Source of the DNA: an uncultured Ignavibacteriota bacterium
GTDB taxonomy: Bacteria; Bacteroidota; Ignavibacteria; UBA10030; UBA8401
Length of the DNA: 12,398 bases
Direction: 5' to 3'
NCBI GenBank assembly: GCA_903907305.1
Contig: CAIVNT010000273.1
Location: 1 to 12,398 of the forward strand
The notes under the pieces are model-generated. The model did no database searches and had not been told where the DNA came from. It worked only from the letters and a program-made list of their open reading frames with translations. Of the stretch, positions 1 to 7,484 are shown piece after piece (the first letter of the stretch is position 1; every line of letters begins with the position of its first letter). The translations under genes and the position numbers were made by a program.

Positions 1-1073
1 AAATCGAGATAGACCGCCATCTTCGATGAACCGACGCCGTATCCATTATCGCACATTTCTTTTGCACGACGTGATGCTACATCGCGGGGGACAAGATTAC
101 CGAATGAAGGATAGAGACGTTCCAGATAATAATCGCGTTCGTTTTCGGGGATCTCCTTTGCGCTCCGTGTATCCCCTTTTTTCTTCGGCACCCACACTCG
201 ACCGTCATTCCTCAGACTCTCACTCATCAATGTTAATTTGGACTGATGCTCGCCGGTAACGGGAATACAGGTCGGATGGATCTGCGTGAAACACGGATTT
301 CCGAACAGTGCACCTTTTTTATGTGCACGCCATGCTGCCGTTGCATTGCTTGCTTTTGCATTGGTTGAGAGAAAGAACACATTGCCGTATCCGCCGGTTG
401 CAAGCACTACTGCGTCCGCTGTGTAGGACTCGATCTTTCCGCTAATAAGGTTACGCGCGACAATACCGCGTGCTTTTCCATCGACCAAAACGAGATCGAG
501 CATTTCGCGGCGTTCGTAGAATGTCACCGTTCCAAGATCTAATTGACGGTTCAGTGCGGAATACGCACCGAGCAATAACTGCTGTCCTGTTTGGCCGCGA
601 GCATAGAATGTGCGGGCCACCTGTGCACCACCAAACGAACGGTTGTCCAAATATCCTGCATAATCACGCGCGAAAGGAACACCCTGCGCTACACATTGAT
701 CGATGATCGATCCGCTAACTTCAGCAAGACGGAAAACATTCGCTTCACGTGCACGGTAATCTCCCCCTTTGATCGTATCATAGAACAACCGGTAGACCGA
801 ATCACCGTCATTGGAGTAATTCTTCGGCGCATTGATCCCTCCCTGTGCAGCAATACTGTGCGCTCGGCGAGGCGATTCGTGATAACTGAACGCATGGACA
901 TTGTAGCCAAGTTCTCCAAGCGTTGCGGCAACGGACGATCCGGCTAGCCCTGTACCGACGACGATGATCTTATACTTCCGTCTATTGGCAGGATTCACCA
1001 GCTTCATATTGAATTTGTGTGTAGACCATTTTTTCTCCAATGGTCCTTCGGGAATTTTCGAATTGAGGGTCAT
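1..1073 (-). CDS. sdhA: Succinate dehydrogenase / fumarate reductase flavoprotein subunit (C-terminus off window)
   Basis: Catalytic FAD subunit of respiratory complex II, which oxidises succinate to fumarate (or the reverse) on the cytoplasmic face of the inner membrane. 357 codons are visible; the family usually has about 630-650 residues, so the C-terminal part lies beyond base 1. Seen directly: the N-terminus MTLNSKIPEGPLEKKW typical of the Bacteroidota/Bacillus-type protein, a dinucleotide-binding GTGLAG at residues 40-45, the HSIAAQGG motif whose His72 is the covalent FAD attachment site in the family, the substrate-site HPT at 266-268, Arg288 in SESLRNDG (position of the proton-shuttle arginine), and VPRDVASR at 328-335. 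The start at 1073 is chosen because family members begin with the same residues; Shine-Dalgarno pairing is weak. It begins 18 bases after the sdhC stop, so the two are co-transcribed; sdhB is expected next. No odd residues were seen. Confidence 0.97.
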   Translation of the reverse strand, partial: MTLNSKIPEGPLEKKWSTHKFNMKLVNPANRRKYKIIVVGTGLAGSSVAATLGELGYNVHAFSYHESPRRAHSIAAQGGINAPKNYSNDGDSVYRLFYDTIKGGDYRAREANVFRLAEVSGSIIDQCVAQGVPFARDYAGYLDNRSFGGAQVARTFYARGQTGQQLLLGAYSALNRQLDLGTVTFYERREMLDLVLVDGKARGIVARNLISGKIESYTADAVVLATGGYGNVFFLSTNAKASNATAAWRAHKKGALFGNPCFTQIHPTCIPVTGEHQSKLTLMSESLRNDGRVWVPKKKGDTRSAKEIPENERDYYLERLYPSFGNLVPRDVASRRAKEMCDNGYGVGSSKMAVYLD

Positions 1074-1091
1074 AAATTTTTCACACTGACA

Positions 1092-1766
1092 TTATTGGAC
1101 GGAAACGACCGGACTGCCGCCGGTGAAATAGATAAAGAGTACGATGAATGCAAAACCGGCAGGCACAACGAACCAGAACAGAACGGAAACGAATTCGATA
1201 AGAGATTGATATTTTTTCGTCCGGAGTCCGAGTGTTTGAAAAGCGGACTGGAATCCATGACGCAGATGATAGCCGACAATGGTCAGCGAGACAAGATAGA
1301 ATAACACATACACGCCATGCTGGAATTGGGCATAGACAATGGCAGCAATATCATGCTCGCCAAGAATGCGTGCCGAGACCCAGAATGTTCTCATATGGAC
1401 CGTCAGAAAGAACAGCACGAGAGCTGCGGAGAGTTTCATCATTCTGGATTGCAGTGTCGTATTTTCCTGGATCTTATATGCTCCGTACCCCTTTTCTCTT
1501 GCGCTCCGGTTTTCCCACCAGATGCGTATGCCATTCACAATGTGGAGAAGAATTAAACCAAGAAGACCGATTTCCATTGTCCGCACAATAGGATTTCCGC
1601 CCATAAACTTGGCATACCCGTTGAATGCTTCGCCGTTGTCCCCTTTCAGGAGCAAGAGATTGCCCGCAAGGTGTTCTACCAGAAAAATGGATAGGAAAAG
1701 GCCGGACAAACTCATTACAATTTTTTTACCGACCGAAGAGTTGATAAATCTGAAGAAAGGATTCAT
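1092..1766 (-). CDS. sdhC: Succinate dehydrogenase cytochrome b subunit (di-heme, b558 type)
   Basis: Membrane anchor of complex II that binds heme b and the quinone and holds the SdhA/SdhB head at the inner membrane. The 224-residue protein has five hydrophobic segments (about residues 16-40, 63-83, 110-131, 147-167 and 193-215), the layout of the single-subunit, two-heme anchor of B. subtilis and Bacteroidota. Candidate axial heme histidines are each placed in a membrane segment: His32 (VEHLAGN), His75 (LLHIVNG), His124 (TVHMRTFW) and His167 (GYHLRHGF). The length is normal for the family. The gene is the first of the sdh operon, with sdhA starting 18 bases downstream. The start at 1766 gives the expected short cytoplasmic N-terminus; there is no strong ribosome-binding site. 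A likely promoter lies 36-64 bases upstream. Confidence 0.95.
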   Translation of the reverse strand: MNPFFRFINSSVGKKIVMSLSGLFLSIFLVEHLAGNLLLLKGDNGEAFNGYAKFMGGNPIVRTMEIGLLGLILLHIVNGIRIWWENRSAREKGYGAYKIQENTTLQSRMMKLSAALVLFFLTVHMRTFWVSARILGEHDIAAIVYAQFQHGVYVLFYLVSLTIVGYHLRHGFQSAFQTLGLRTKKYQSLIEFVSVLFWFVVPAGFAFIVLFIYFTGGSPVVSVQ

Positions 1767-1801
1767 AGGGATGAAGTTTTAGTCATGAAAATTGCCGAGG
1801 T

Positions 1802-1830
1802 AAAGTATCAATTTAATCATGAAAAATCAA
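1802..1830 (-). promoter_or_regulatory. Candidate promoter of the sdh operon
   Basis: On the minus strand, TTGATT (1830-1825) and TACTTT (1807-1802) are separated by exactly 17 bases, a housekeeping sigma-factor spacing. They sit in the only gap between the cyclase terminator and sdhC, where the operon must start if the terminator works. TACTTT also loosely resembles the TAnnTTTG element of Bacteroidota promoters. The match is by eye and the region is AT-rich, so chance is possible. Confidence 0.35.
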
Positions 1831-1842
1831 ACGGTAGGGATA

Positions 1843-1879
1843 AAATAATAACGGCTGAACAATCTCTGTTCAGCCGTTA
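1843..1879 (-). terminator. Rho-independent terminator after the cyclase gene
   Basis: A perfect 12-bp inverted repeat (TAACGGCTGAAC at 1849-1860 against GTTCAGCCGTTA at 1868-1879) with a 7-base loop begins 17 bases past the stop codon of the cyclase gene. On the minus strand it is followed by TTATTTTA, a slightly interrupted U-tract. It separates the cyclase transcript from the sdh operon. Confidence 0.85.
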
Positions 1880-1895
1880 CATGTTCAAGCAAAAA

Positions 1896-4049
1896 TTATT
1901 TTTTCGTCATAATGAAGACGCCGTTCCAATCATCCGGCGGCGGCGCATCGGTGAACAATGTCGCCCGCTGAATGTAAATGTTGGAGACAATATCATCCCG
2001 GCGGATGGAGAGCGCCTGATTGAACTGGTCGATAGCACTTTTCCACGCGCGTTTTTTGTATGCTTCAAGTCCGGAATGATAGAATTCAAGGAACTTCTTT
2101 GTCGCATCGGTCTGCACTTCATCCGCAAGTGCTATCAGTTCATAGATGCGCACCGGCTCGGATTTTCCCATCACGACAACAAGATCCATTTCTCTGGAAA
2201 GGACCCTGTCATGGACTTTTCGATATGTATAGTCACTCATCAGCAGACGTGTCCCGTATTCCTTATTCACACCTTCGAGACGTGCTGCAAGATTCACCGC
2301 GTCCCCGATTGCTGTGTAGTTCAGTCGTGTTTCGGCTCCCATATTTCCCACCACTGCCCGGCCGGTATTGATACCGATTCGCTGGTTCACAACAGGACGG
2401 CCGTAATGGATCCATTTTGTATGCAAGGCAGTCAGTTTCCGCTGCATATTGATCGCTGATGCGCATGCATTGAACGCCTGATCGGCATCCGAAAGCGGTG
2501 CTCCCCAGAAGGACATGATGGCATCACCGATATATTTGTCGATCGTTCCGCCGTTCTCGATGATGATATTCGACATTTCGGTAAGATACGAATTCAGCAT
2601 ACCGACCGTATTTGTCGGTCCCATCTTCTCCGCCATGCTCGTGAATCCTTCGATATCGGCAAATAATGTCGTGATCTCACGTTCTTCACCGCCGAGTTTT
2701 ACCAGCGAGGGATTATCGAGGATCTGTTTTACAACAGCTTTATCGACGTATTTTTCGAACATTCCTTTGATCTGTGCTTTTTGCTTCCCTTCGGTGGCAG
2801 CATTGTAGGACATTGCCGAAGCAAAGCAGAAGAAAAGAGCAAAGATCGGCTCAACAAGGAAATAAATGACGCCGGTATTCTGGAACGTGGAATATGCGAA
2901 CAACACGTAACCGCCGATGAAGACCATACCGATCGGCAGACTCCACCGCAGTTTCAAAAGGATCGCAGCGATCGAGACCAGCAGTGCCATCAATCCAAGG
3001 AACAACATCTGCGATTCATATTTCGCAGGCGCGATATATTTTTCACTGATAATTTGATCATAGACATTCGCATGAACAAAACAGTTCGGCGAAATGTCCG
3101 CAAGGGGCGTCGGATTGTGATCGCCGATCGAACGCGCTGTCGGTCCGATGATGACGATGGCATCTTTGAACATAGCCAGTGTTTTCATATCTTTTTTTGC
3201 ATAAGCATCCAGCACATCAATGAATGAGATCTGCTTATAGACGCTGTTGGGACCTGCATAATCCACCGTAAGATAACCATGATCATCCAACGGGATCTCA
3301 AGCTGACCGGCACGCACTATCAATCCGCCATCAGGATTCTCATCAACTGTGATGGATTTGAGATTGACTTTCGCCGCCGCAAATGCAAGAGCCGCGCCGA
3401 AGGTCGGGTAATAATCACCGGCATATTCCACAAAGAATGGAACTGAGCGGATAATTCCGTCGATCGAATCGGGACGGATAAGGATGTGTCCAAGTCCTGC
3501 CGCTAAACTAACGAGTGAGTCGTACGGTCGTTCATCAATATATGTTGCAACGGGAAAATTGAACTGAGCATGTTTTGGAATGGAATGTTTCCGCAGAACT
3601 TTCGCCGCTTCGGCATCGATGGCGCGCTGTTCACCAGCATTTTCCTCGCTGGGGACGAACGGTCCGATCGCATGATAGACATTTTTGGCAAACCCATGAT
3701 AGAATAAAAATTGATCGTTCGCATATTGCGAAATGCTGTCCTCGCGTGTTGTCGGGAAAAGATCGTCGACCCCTACAGCGATCGCACCGCGGTCCGCCAA
3801 AATGGCAAGTAGAGGACCATACTTATCGCGGGGCATAGGATAGTCGAGTTCTTTCATCGAAAATTCATCAATCGTCACGATCACAACATTTTGTGTATGC
3901 TGTCGTTCACCGCGCGCCTGAAGCAATGCATCATACGCTTTCAGTTCCAGGGATTTGAAGAATTCCAATCTGAACAGCAGCGTCGTAGCAACGACCGAAA
4001 GCACCGCAAACAGGAGAGCAAAAAGGATTTTTATCAGTTTTTTATTCAT
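1896..4049 (-). CDS. CHASE2-domain class III adenylate cyclase
   Basis: Predicted inner-membrane sensor enzyme that converts ATP to cyclic AMP (717 residues). Order of parts: an N-terminal membrane anchor (about 7-26); an extracytoplasmic CHASE2 sensor (about 30-340; note VVIVTIDEFSM, AVGVDDLF and VIIGPTARSIGD); three membrane segments (about 346-366, 370-388, 393-414); a linker with FEKYVDKAVV typical of these enzymes; and the catalytic domain (about 455-640). Both metal-binding aspartates are present, Asp465 (FADIEGFTS) and Asp509 (YIGDAIMSFWG). So are the adenine-specifying pair Lys505/Thr579 and the transition-state Asn586/Arg590 (VNLAARLE), so activity on ATP is expected. A short TPR-like helical tail (about 650-695) ends in PPPDDWNGVFIMTKK, an ending I recall from related cyclases. 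The gene is monocistronic in appearance, with hairpins on both sides. The upstream GGGGTG is a poor ribosome-binding site. The ligand sensed is unknown. Confidence 0.93.
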   Translation of the reverse strand: MNKKLIKILFALLFAVLSVVATTLLFRLEFFKSLELKAYDALLQARGERQHTQNVVIVTIDEFSMKELDYPMPRDKYGPLLAILADRGAIAVGVDDLFPTTREDSISQYANDQFLFYHGFAKNVYHAIGPFVPSEENAGEQRAIDAEAAKVLRKHSIPKHAQFNFPVATYIDERPYDSLVSLAAGLGHILIRPDSIDGIIRSVPFFVEYAGDYYPTFGAALAFAAAKVNLKSITVDENPDGGLIVRAGQLEIPLDDHGYLTVDYAGPNSVYKQISFIDVLDAYAKKDMKTLAMFKDAIVIIGPTARSIGDHNPTPLADISPNCFVHANVYDQIISEKYIAPAKYESQMLFLGLMALLVSIAAILLKLRWSLPIGMVFIGGYVLFAYSTFQNTGVIYFLVEPIFALFFCFASAMSYNAATEGKQKAQIKGMFEKYVDKAVVKQILDNPSLVKLGGEEREITTLFADIEGFTSMAEKMGPTNTVGMLNSYLTEMSNIIIENGGTIDKYIGDAIMSFWGAPLSDADQAFNACASAINMQRKLTALHTKWIHYGRPVVNQRIGINTGRAVVGNMGAETRLNYTAIGDAVNLAARLEGVNKEYGTRLLMSDYTYRKVHDRVLSREMDLVVVMGKSEPVRIYELIALADEVQTDATKKFLEFYHSGLEAYKKRAWKSAIDQFNQALSIRRDDIVSNIYIQRATLFTDAPPPDDWNGVFIMTKK

Positions 4050-4093
4050 AACACCCCGAAGAATGAGAGAGAGGTTGAGGGACGGCGTTCTTT

Positions 4094-4125
4094 AAAACAC
4101 GTTACCCCCCGATTTGGAGGGTAAC
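4094..4125 (-). terminator. Rho-independent terminator closing the four-gene envelope block
   Basis: A hairpin with 10-base arms at 4101-4110 and 4116-4125 and a 5-base loop lies 26 bases past the stop of the transglutaminase-TPR gene. On the minus strand all ten pairs form (one as a G-U wobble), followed by GTGTTTT. On the plus strand the same position is a C-A mismatch, so the structure favours minus-strand transcription. No separate promoter for the cyclase could be recognised in the remaining 45 bases, so read-through into the cyclase cannot be excluded. Confidence 0.75.
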
Positions 4126-4151
4126 TTGCAAAAAATATTCAATTTATCCAA

Positions 4152-6650
4152 CTATATTTTCCAGTAGAGGAAGTCCTTGATATTCGCCAGTGCAGTCGGA
4201 TCGATACCGCGGCGTCCACCGAACAGGAATTTGTTCTCGCCGCGACGTACCTGACGGCTCGCTGTTCTTGCCTCTTTCCGTGTCTGCAGGTCCGACAATG
4301 CGCTGAACAGAAGACTCTGCAGTTCTCCTTTATCAACGAATGCTCCTTTTTCTGCTGCGCGTGTTGTTCCCATCTCTGCCACGATGTTCTCGATACCGAG
4401 CTCTGCATACGCCTCATCCTTCGACGGGAATTTCGAAACAGCGTCCGCAAAGGATTCAACCGTACCGGAATGATCGCCGCCAAGATATTTGAGCAGACCG
4501 ATATTCAGATTAATACCGCCGTCCTTATCATCGGCTTTGATCGCTGCCGCGTAGTTATTGACAGCACTGGCAGAATCACCTTTTAACAGATAGATGTTCC
4601 CGAGATTGTTCAGGGTGGAAGCAGATTTATATGCTTTGATCACCGCAATCGCATCATCATATTTTCCGGAGTTGGCAAGAATCACTGCTGCTTCGTTGGC
4701 GGATTTCTCATTGTTCTGGCTTTTCAGATATACTACTTTTTGATTTGCCATCTCGCTGTTGGAAGCATTGATGCTTTGCGCGTCTGCAGAAAGAAGTTTT
4801 TCAATATCAGCTGAAGCCGGTGTTGCCGCAACCTTTTCATCGCTCGCCAGATTGCTTGGCGGCGAACTTTCCCATGATTTGCGGACGTCGATAATATCCA
4901 ATTTACCGTTCGCATCAACTGTTTTATAGTAACCGCTTGCACCAACGCTCCATGATTCAGAGAATGGTTTGTTAATGATAGTGGTTTCCAGCGGGATCCA
5001 TACCGTGTTTTCACGGATGACATAATCACGCTCGTTCAGACTGACGCGTGATGCGTTCTTTTTGTTCACACCCGTATCGAACATGATGAAAATATGATCC
5101 GATGTGCCGATCAGCATCGTGCGGATACCGAGATTTTCCAGACATGCGGAAAGCAATACCGAACTATCGTCGCAATCCCCGGCTTTTTTATTCAGTGTTT
5201 GGCGTGGGAACTGTATCTCATCCAGAATGTCACCTTCGGCAACGATCCAAGGATCGGAAACATAGTTGATCGAGAAGGAACGGACCGCATCCCAGATCTT
5301 CATCGCATTCTGCATATTGCGCGACGCGTTCGGATACAATGCCTGATCGAATTTCACCGTCCCGATGACATTGCGAGAGAAGTTCTCAACAGCGGCATCC
5401 TTATAGGTGACAAATGCGCCGACCTGATTCGATTTGTTCCAGCTGATGGAGTTCTTACTGTAGATCGTCACCGGTTTTGTGATGCTGCGGACCTTCTCTT
5501 CGCCTCCCTGATTATAGGAGATCTCGGTTTTGATCTGTGCAACAGTATTCTCGCTGACGGATTGTAATTTATCTTTATCCAAGGTTGCAGAAACTTCAAA
5601 CGTCTTCTTCTCGCCTGCTTTCAGCAGCGGTATCATCTGTTCCGAAGCGAATGCCATGTAGTTGGGGATGAAGATCTTTGCTTTAATATTTTTGATGTCT
5701 GTCTTGCCGGTATTCTCCAGCGTAACGGCACCGATCGGATTTTTGGAGTAGTACACGAACTGCGCCGGGAAGATATTCTCCACTTTGAATTCTGTGATCT
5801 CCAATGAACTGGACATGATGGCACTGGTCTTCTTGATTCCGCTGGTCTTCGTAGAAACATCAAGACGATTTCCCGACGCACCCATCACCGAATATTCCTG
5901 CATTGCGGAAAATGCTTTCCGCAGATCATCTAATGTACCTTTCAAGACAACATCATATGAAGCAGAACCGCCTTCCATATAACGAAGTTTCATTCTTTCG
6001 ATCATTGAGATCTTGGAGGGAAGTTCGGATTCGATCTTTACCAGTGTTGCATCGTTCACACCTTGAAGGATAAGTTCCACGATGATCGGTTTCTCTTTCA
6101 TCTCTTTCATCTTCGCATCGATCTTCATCATCAGTTCGGTCGCAAGCGATTCACCGACTTCTTCCAGTGATTTGGAAGCTGCCTGCGCTTTTCCCTGCGA
6201 TGATTTTTTTGAGGATGCACTTGCAACGGCAAGAATCTCGCCAGTATCGGTGATGATCAGTTTCACTTCTCCATCCGCCGTAAATTCATTGGACTTGATG
6301 CCGTACACATCACGTTCACCGCCGAAGTTGGACTGTGCACCGCCAGCGATGATCAACTCTGCGCCGTAACGGCGGCCGAGTTCTTTTGCTTTTGTCGCAT
6401 CTGCTGCCGAAATATCTCTTGCTTTCACTTCAGAGAACTGATGTGAATCAACGATACGGTAGCCTTTTTCCAGCAATGCCTTTTCGATCTTTCCGGCAAC
6501 TTTTCGGGCGGTCGCATCGACATTGTCGATCTTTTCATCGACAACAACCATCACGCGCGGCATGTCGGGATTTTGTGCCATCACCTTTGCCGGCTGAACA
6601 AGCGTGCCGAGCAAAGAGAACAGGCAGAGTAACGAAAGAATGCGTTTCAT
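4152..6650 (-). CDS. Periplasmic CsgG/FlgT-like, transglutaminase-like and TPR protein
   Basis: An 832-residue exported protein of unknown function. A signal peptide (MKRILSLLCLFSLLGTL, likely cut after VMA25) is of the ordinary type; there is no lipobox. Residues about 30-180 resemble the CsgG/FlgT-type alpha-beta fold (VMVVVDEK, GAELIIAGGA, ITDTGEIL). Residues 188-265 form a second small alpha-beta unit, like those following such domains. Residues 285-400 look like an Ig/CARDB-type beta-sandwich (GAVTLENTGKTDIKNIKAK). Residues 440-580 are a transglutaminase-like fold with the nucleophile position Cys493 in GDCDDSS, His519 in SDHIFIMF, and a candidate third residue Glu555 in WIPLETT. Residues 645-760 hold TPR-like helices (ANSGKYDDAIAV, LNNLGNIYLLKGDSASAVNNY). 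Members of this fold can be proteases or cross-linkers; the substrate is not known. AGGAG seven bases before the ATG fixes the start. It is the last gene of the block. Confidence 0.85.
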   Translation of the reverse strand: MKRILSLLCLFSLLGTLVQPAKVMAQNPDMPRVMVVVDEKIDNVDATARKVAGKIEKALLEKGYRIVDSHQFSEVKARDISAADATKAKELGRRYGAELIIAGGAQSNFGGERDVYGIKSNEFTADGEVKLIITDTGEILAVASASSKKSSQGKAQAASKSLEEVGESLATELMMKIDAKMKEMKEKPIIVELILQGVNDATLVKIESELPSKISMIERMKLRYMEGGSASYDVVLKGTLDDLRKAFSAMQEYSVMGASGNRLDVSTKTSGIKKTSAIMSSSLEITEFKVENIFPAQFVYYSKNPIGAVTLENTGKTDIKNIKAKIFIPNYMAFASEQMIPLLKAGEKKTFEVSATLDKDKLQSVSENTVAQIKTEISYNQGGEEKVRSITKPVTIYSKNSISWNKSNQVGAFVTYKDAAVENFSRNVIGTVKFDQALYPNASRNMQNAMKIWDAVRSFSINYVSDPWIVAEGDILDEIQFPRQTLNKKAGDCDDSSVLLSACLENLGIRTMLIGTSDHIFIMFDTGVNKKNASRVSLNERDYVIRENTVWIPLETTIINKPFSESWSVGASGYYKTVDANGKLDIIDVRKSWESSPPSNLASDEKVAATPASADIEKLLSADAQSINASNSEMANQKVVYLKSQNNEKSANEAAVILANSGKYDDAIAVIKAYKSASTLNNLGNIYLLKGDSASAVNNYAAAIKADDKDGGINLNIGLLKYLGGDHSGTVESFADAVSKFPSKDEAYAELGIENIVAEMGTTRAAEKGAFVDKGELQSLLFSALSDLQTRKEARTASRQVRRGENKFLFGGRRGIDPTALANIKDFLYWKI

Positions 6651-6657
6651 GTTTCTT

Positions 6658-6662
6658 CTCCT
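6658..6662 (-). promoter_or_regulatory. Ribosome-binding site for the transglutaminase-TPR gene
   Basis: AGGAG on the minus strand, seven bases before the ATG at 6650. It is the best Shine-Dalgarno match in the window and decides the start codon. Confidence 0.8.
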
Positions 6663-6675
6663 GAATGATTGATAA

Positions 6676-7437
6676 TTATTTCAATTTCGAGATGAGTGAT
6701 ACCATTTCATCGATTTTTTGTTTTGCCGGTTCATACCCTTCGGATTCATCGAATGCTTTTTGATACATCGTGCGTGCACTTTCATAGGCGGTCTTTGCTT
6801 CACTCTTTTTTCCCTGCTTTTCCAGTTTTTTGCCCTGGTCCTCAAAGTTGAGAGCTTTTGCGTAGGTGACATAGCCGTTGAAATTTCCGTCCTTCGATGC
6901 TTCAAGCCGGTCTTCATCATCTGAACTCATCTTCACTTCAAGGTCATCTGCGATCTTCTTCACCAGGGACTGCAGCATAGTGAGGAATTCTTCCAATTCA
7001 CCTGTCTCGTATTCCGCTTTCAGAGTCTCACCTGTTTCAGTCCGGACAATGCGAATATCGATTCGCAGCTGGTCGTTGAACAGATTCGAGAATCCGCCGA
7101 ACAGCATCACTTTGGCTCCGAGCAGTTTTCCCATTTTCTGTGTTGTCGTCTTATCGACCATATCCGTTTCGTTCAGATTCAGCTCTTCGATGATGGACTG
7201 GATCCTCTGCCGCTCCACAACTTTGATCCCTTTGATCTTCGTCATCTCCGTGATCATCATATCCGCTAATCCTTTCTTCAGCGGATCCAATTTTTCCCTG
7301 TCCACAACACTGTTATTTTCAAAATAAAGAACTGCGATCGTTTTGGGGTCACCGGCGTGCGCCTGTTGAACAAACACCATGTTCAACAGAAAAGCACAGA
7401 CCGTCAGCAGACCAAAGAGAAGATGTTTCTGTTTCAT
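6676..7437 (-). CDS. Periplasmic CsgG/TolB-N-fold protein with C-terminal helical repeat
   Basis: A 253-residue exported protein. The signal peptide ends in QQAHA28 with cleavage before Gly29. Residues about 32-170 match the CsgG/TolB-N-terminal pattern: TIAVLYFENNS, then MMITEMTKIKGIKVVERQRIQSIIEEL (about 60-86), then LLGAKVMLFGGFSN, RIDIRIVRTETGETL, and a closing amphipathic helix. Residues about 185-250 are lysine-rich helices with a TPR look (GYVTYAKALNFEDQGKKLEK, then AKTAYESARTMYQKAF). CsgG of curli secretion is a lipoprotein forming a 36-strand outer-membrane barrel. This protein has no lipobox, and the loop where the first membrane hairpin would lie (GGFSNLFNDQLRIDIRIV) is very short. 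It is therefore more likely a soluble CsgG-fold protein than a secretion pore; this is inference. The start is supported by AAGGA seven bases upstream. It sits 25 bases before a gene with a related N-terminal domain. Its precise role is unknown. Confidence 0.85.
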   Translation of the reverse strand: MKQKHLLFGLLTVCAFLLNMVFVQQAHAGDPKTIAVLYFENNSVVDREKLDPLKKGLADMMITEMTKIKGIKVVERQRIQSIIEELNLNETDMVDKTTTQKMGKLLGAKVMLFGGFSNLFNDQLRIDIRIVRTETGETLKAEYETGELEEFLTMLQSLVKKIADDLEVKMSSDDEDRLEASKDGNFNGYVTYAKALNFEDQGKKLEKQGKKSEAKTAYESARTMYQKAFDESEGYEPAKQKIDEMVSLISKLK

Positions 7438-7444
7438 ACTGATT

Positions 7445-7449
7445 TCCTT
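7445..7449 (-). promoter_or_regulatory. Ribosome-binding site for the CsgG-fold gene
   Basis: AAGGA within GGAAGGAAA on the minus strand, seven bases before the ATG at 7437. It supports that start. Confidence 0.65.
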
Positions 7450-7484
7450 CCAGTATTATGATATTGATAAGTGAATAATTTCTA

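Noticed and set aside
591..947. Plus-strand and frame-shifted minus-strand open frames inside 591-947
   Set aside because: The minus-strand frame encoding SdhA continues unbroken through this region with intact FAD motifs; the others are shadows.
1785..2459. 224-codon plus-strand open frame overlapping the cyclase C-terminus
   Set aside because: It lies antisense to the conserved catalytic domain and terminator of the cyclase gene, its translation resembles no family, and it is rich in Cys/His/Arg as expected of a shadow frame.
5094..5567. 157-codon plus-strand open frame
   Set aside because: It is antisense to the transglutaminase-like domain, including the Cys493 and His519 codons; no family resemblance and no ribosome-binding site.
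7396..7398. Cys14 of the CsgG-fold protein as a lipidation site
   Set aside because: The preceding residues LTV do not fit the lipobox (small residue needed before Cys), the Cys is in the middle of the hydrophobic core, and a clear AHA cleavage site follows.
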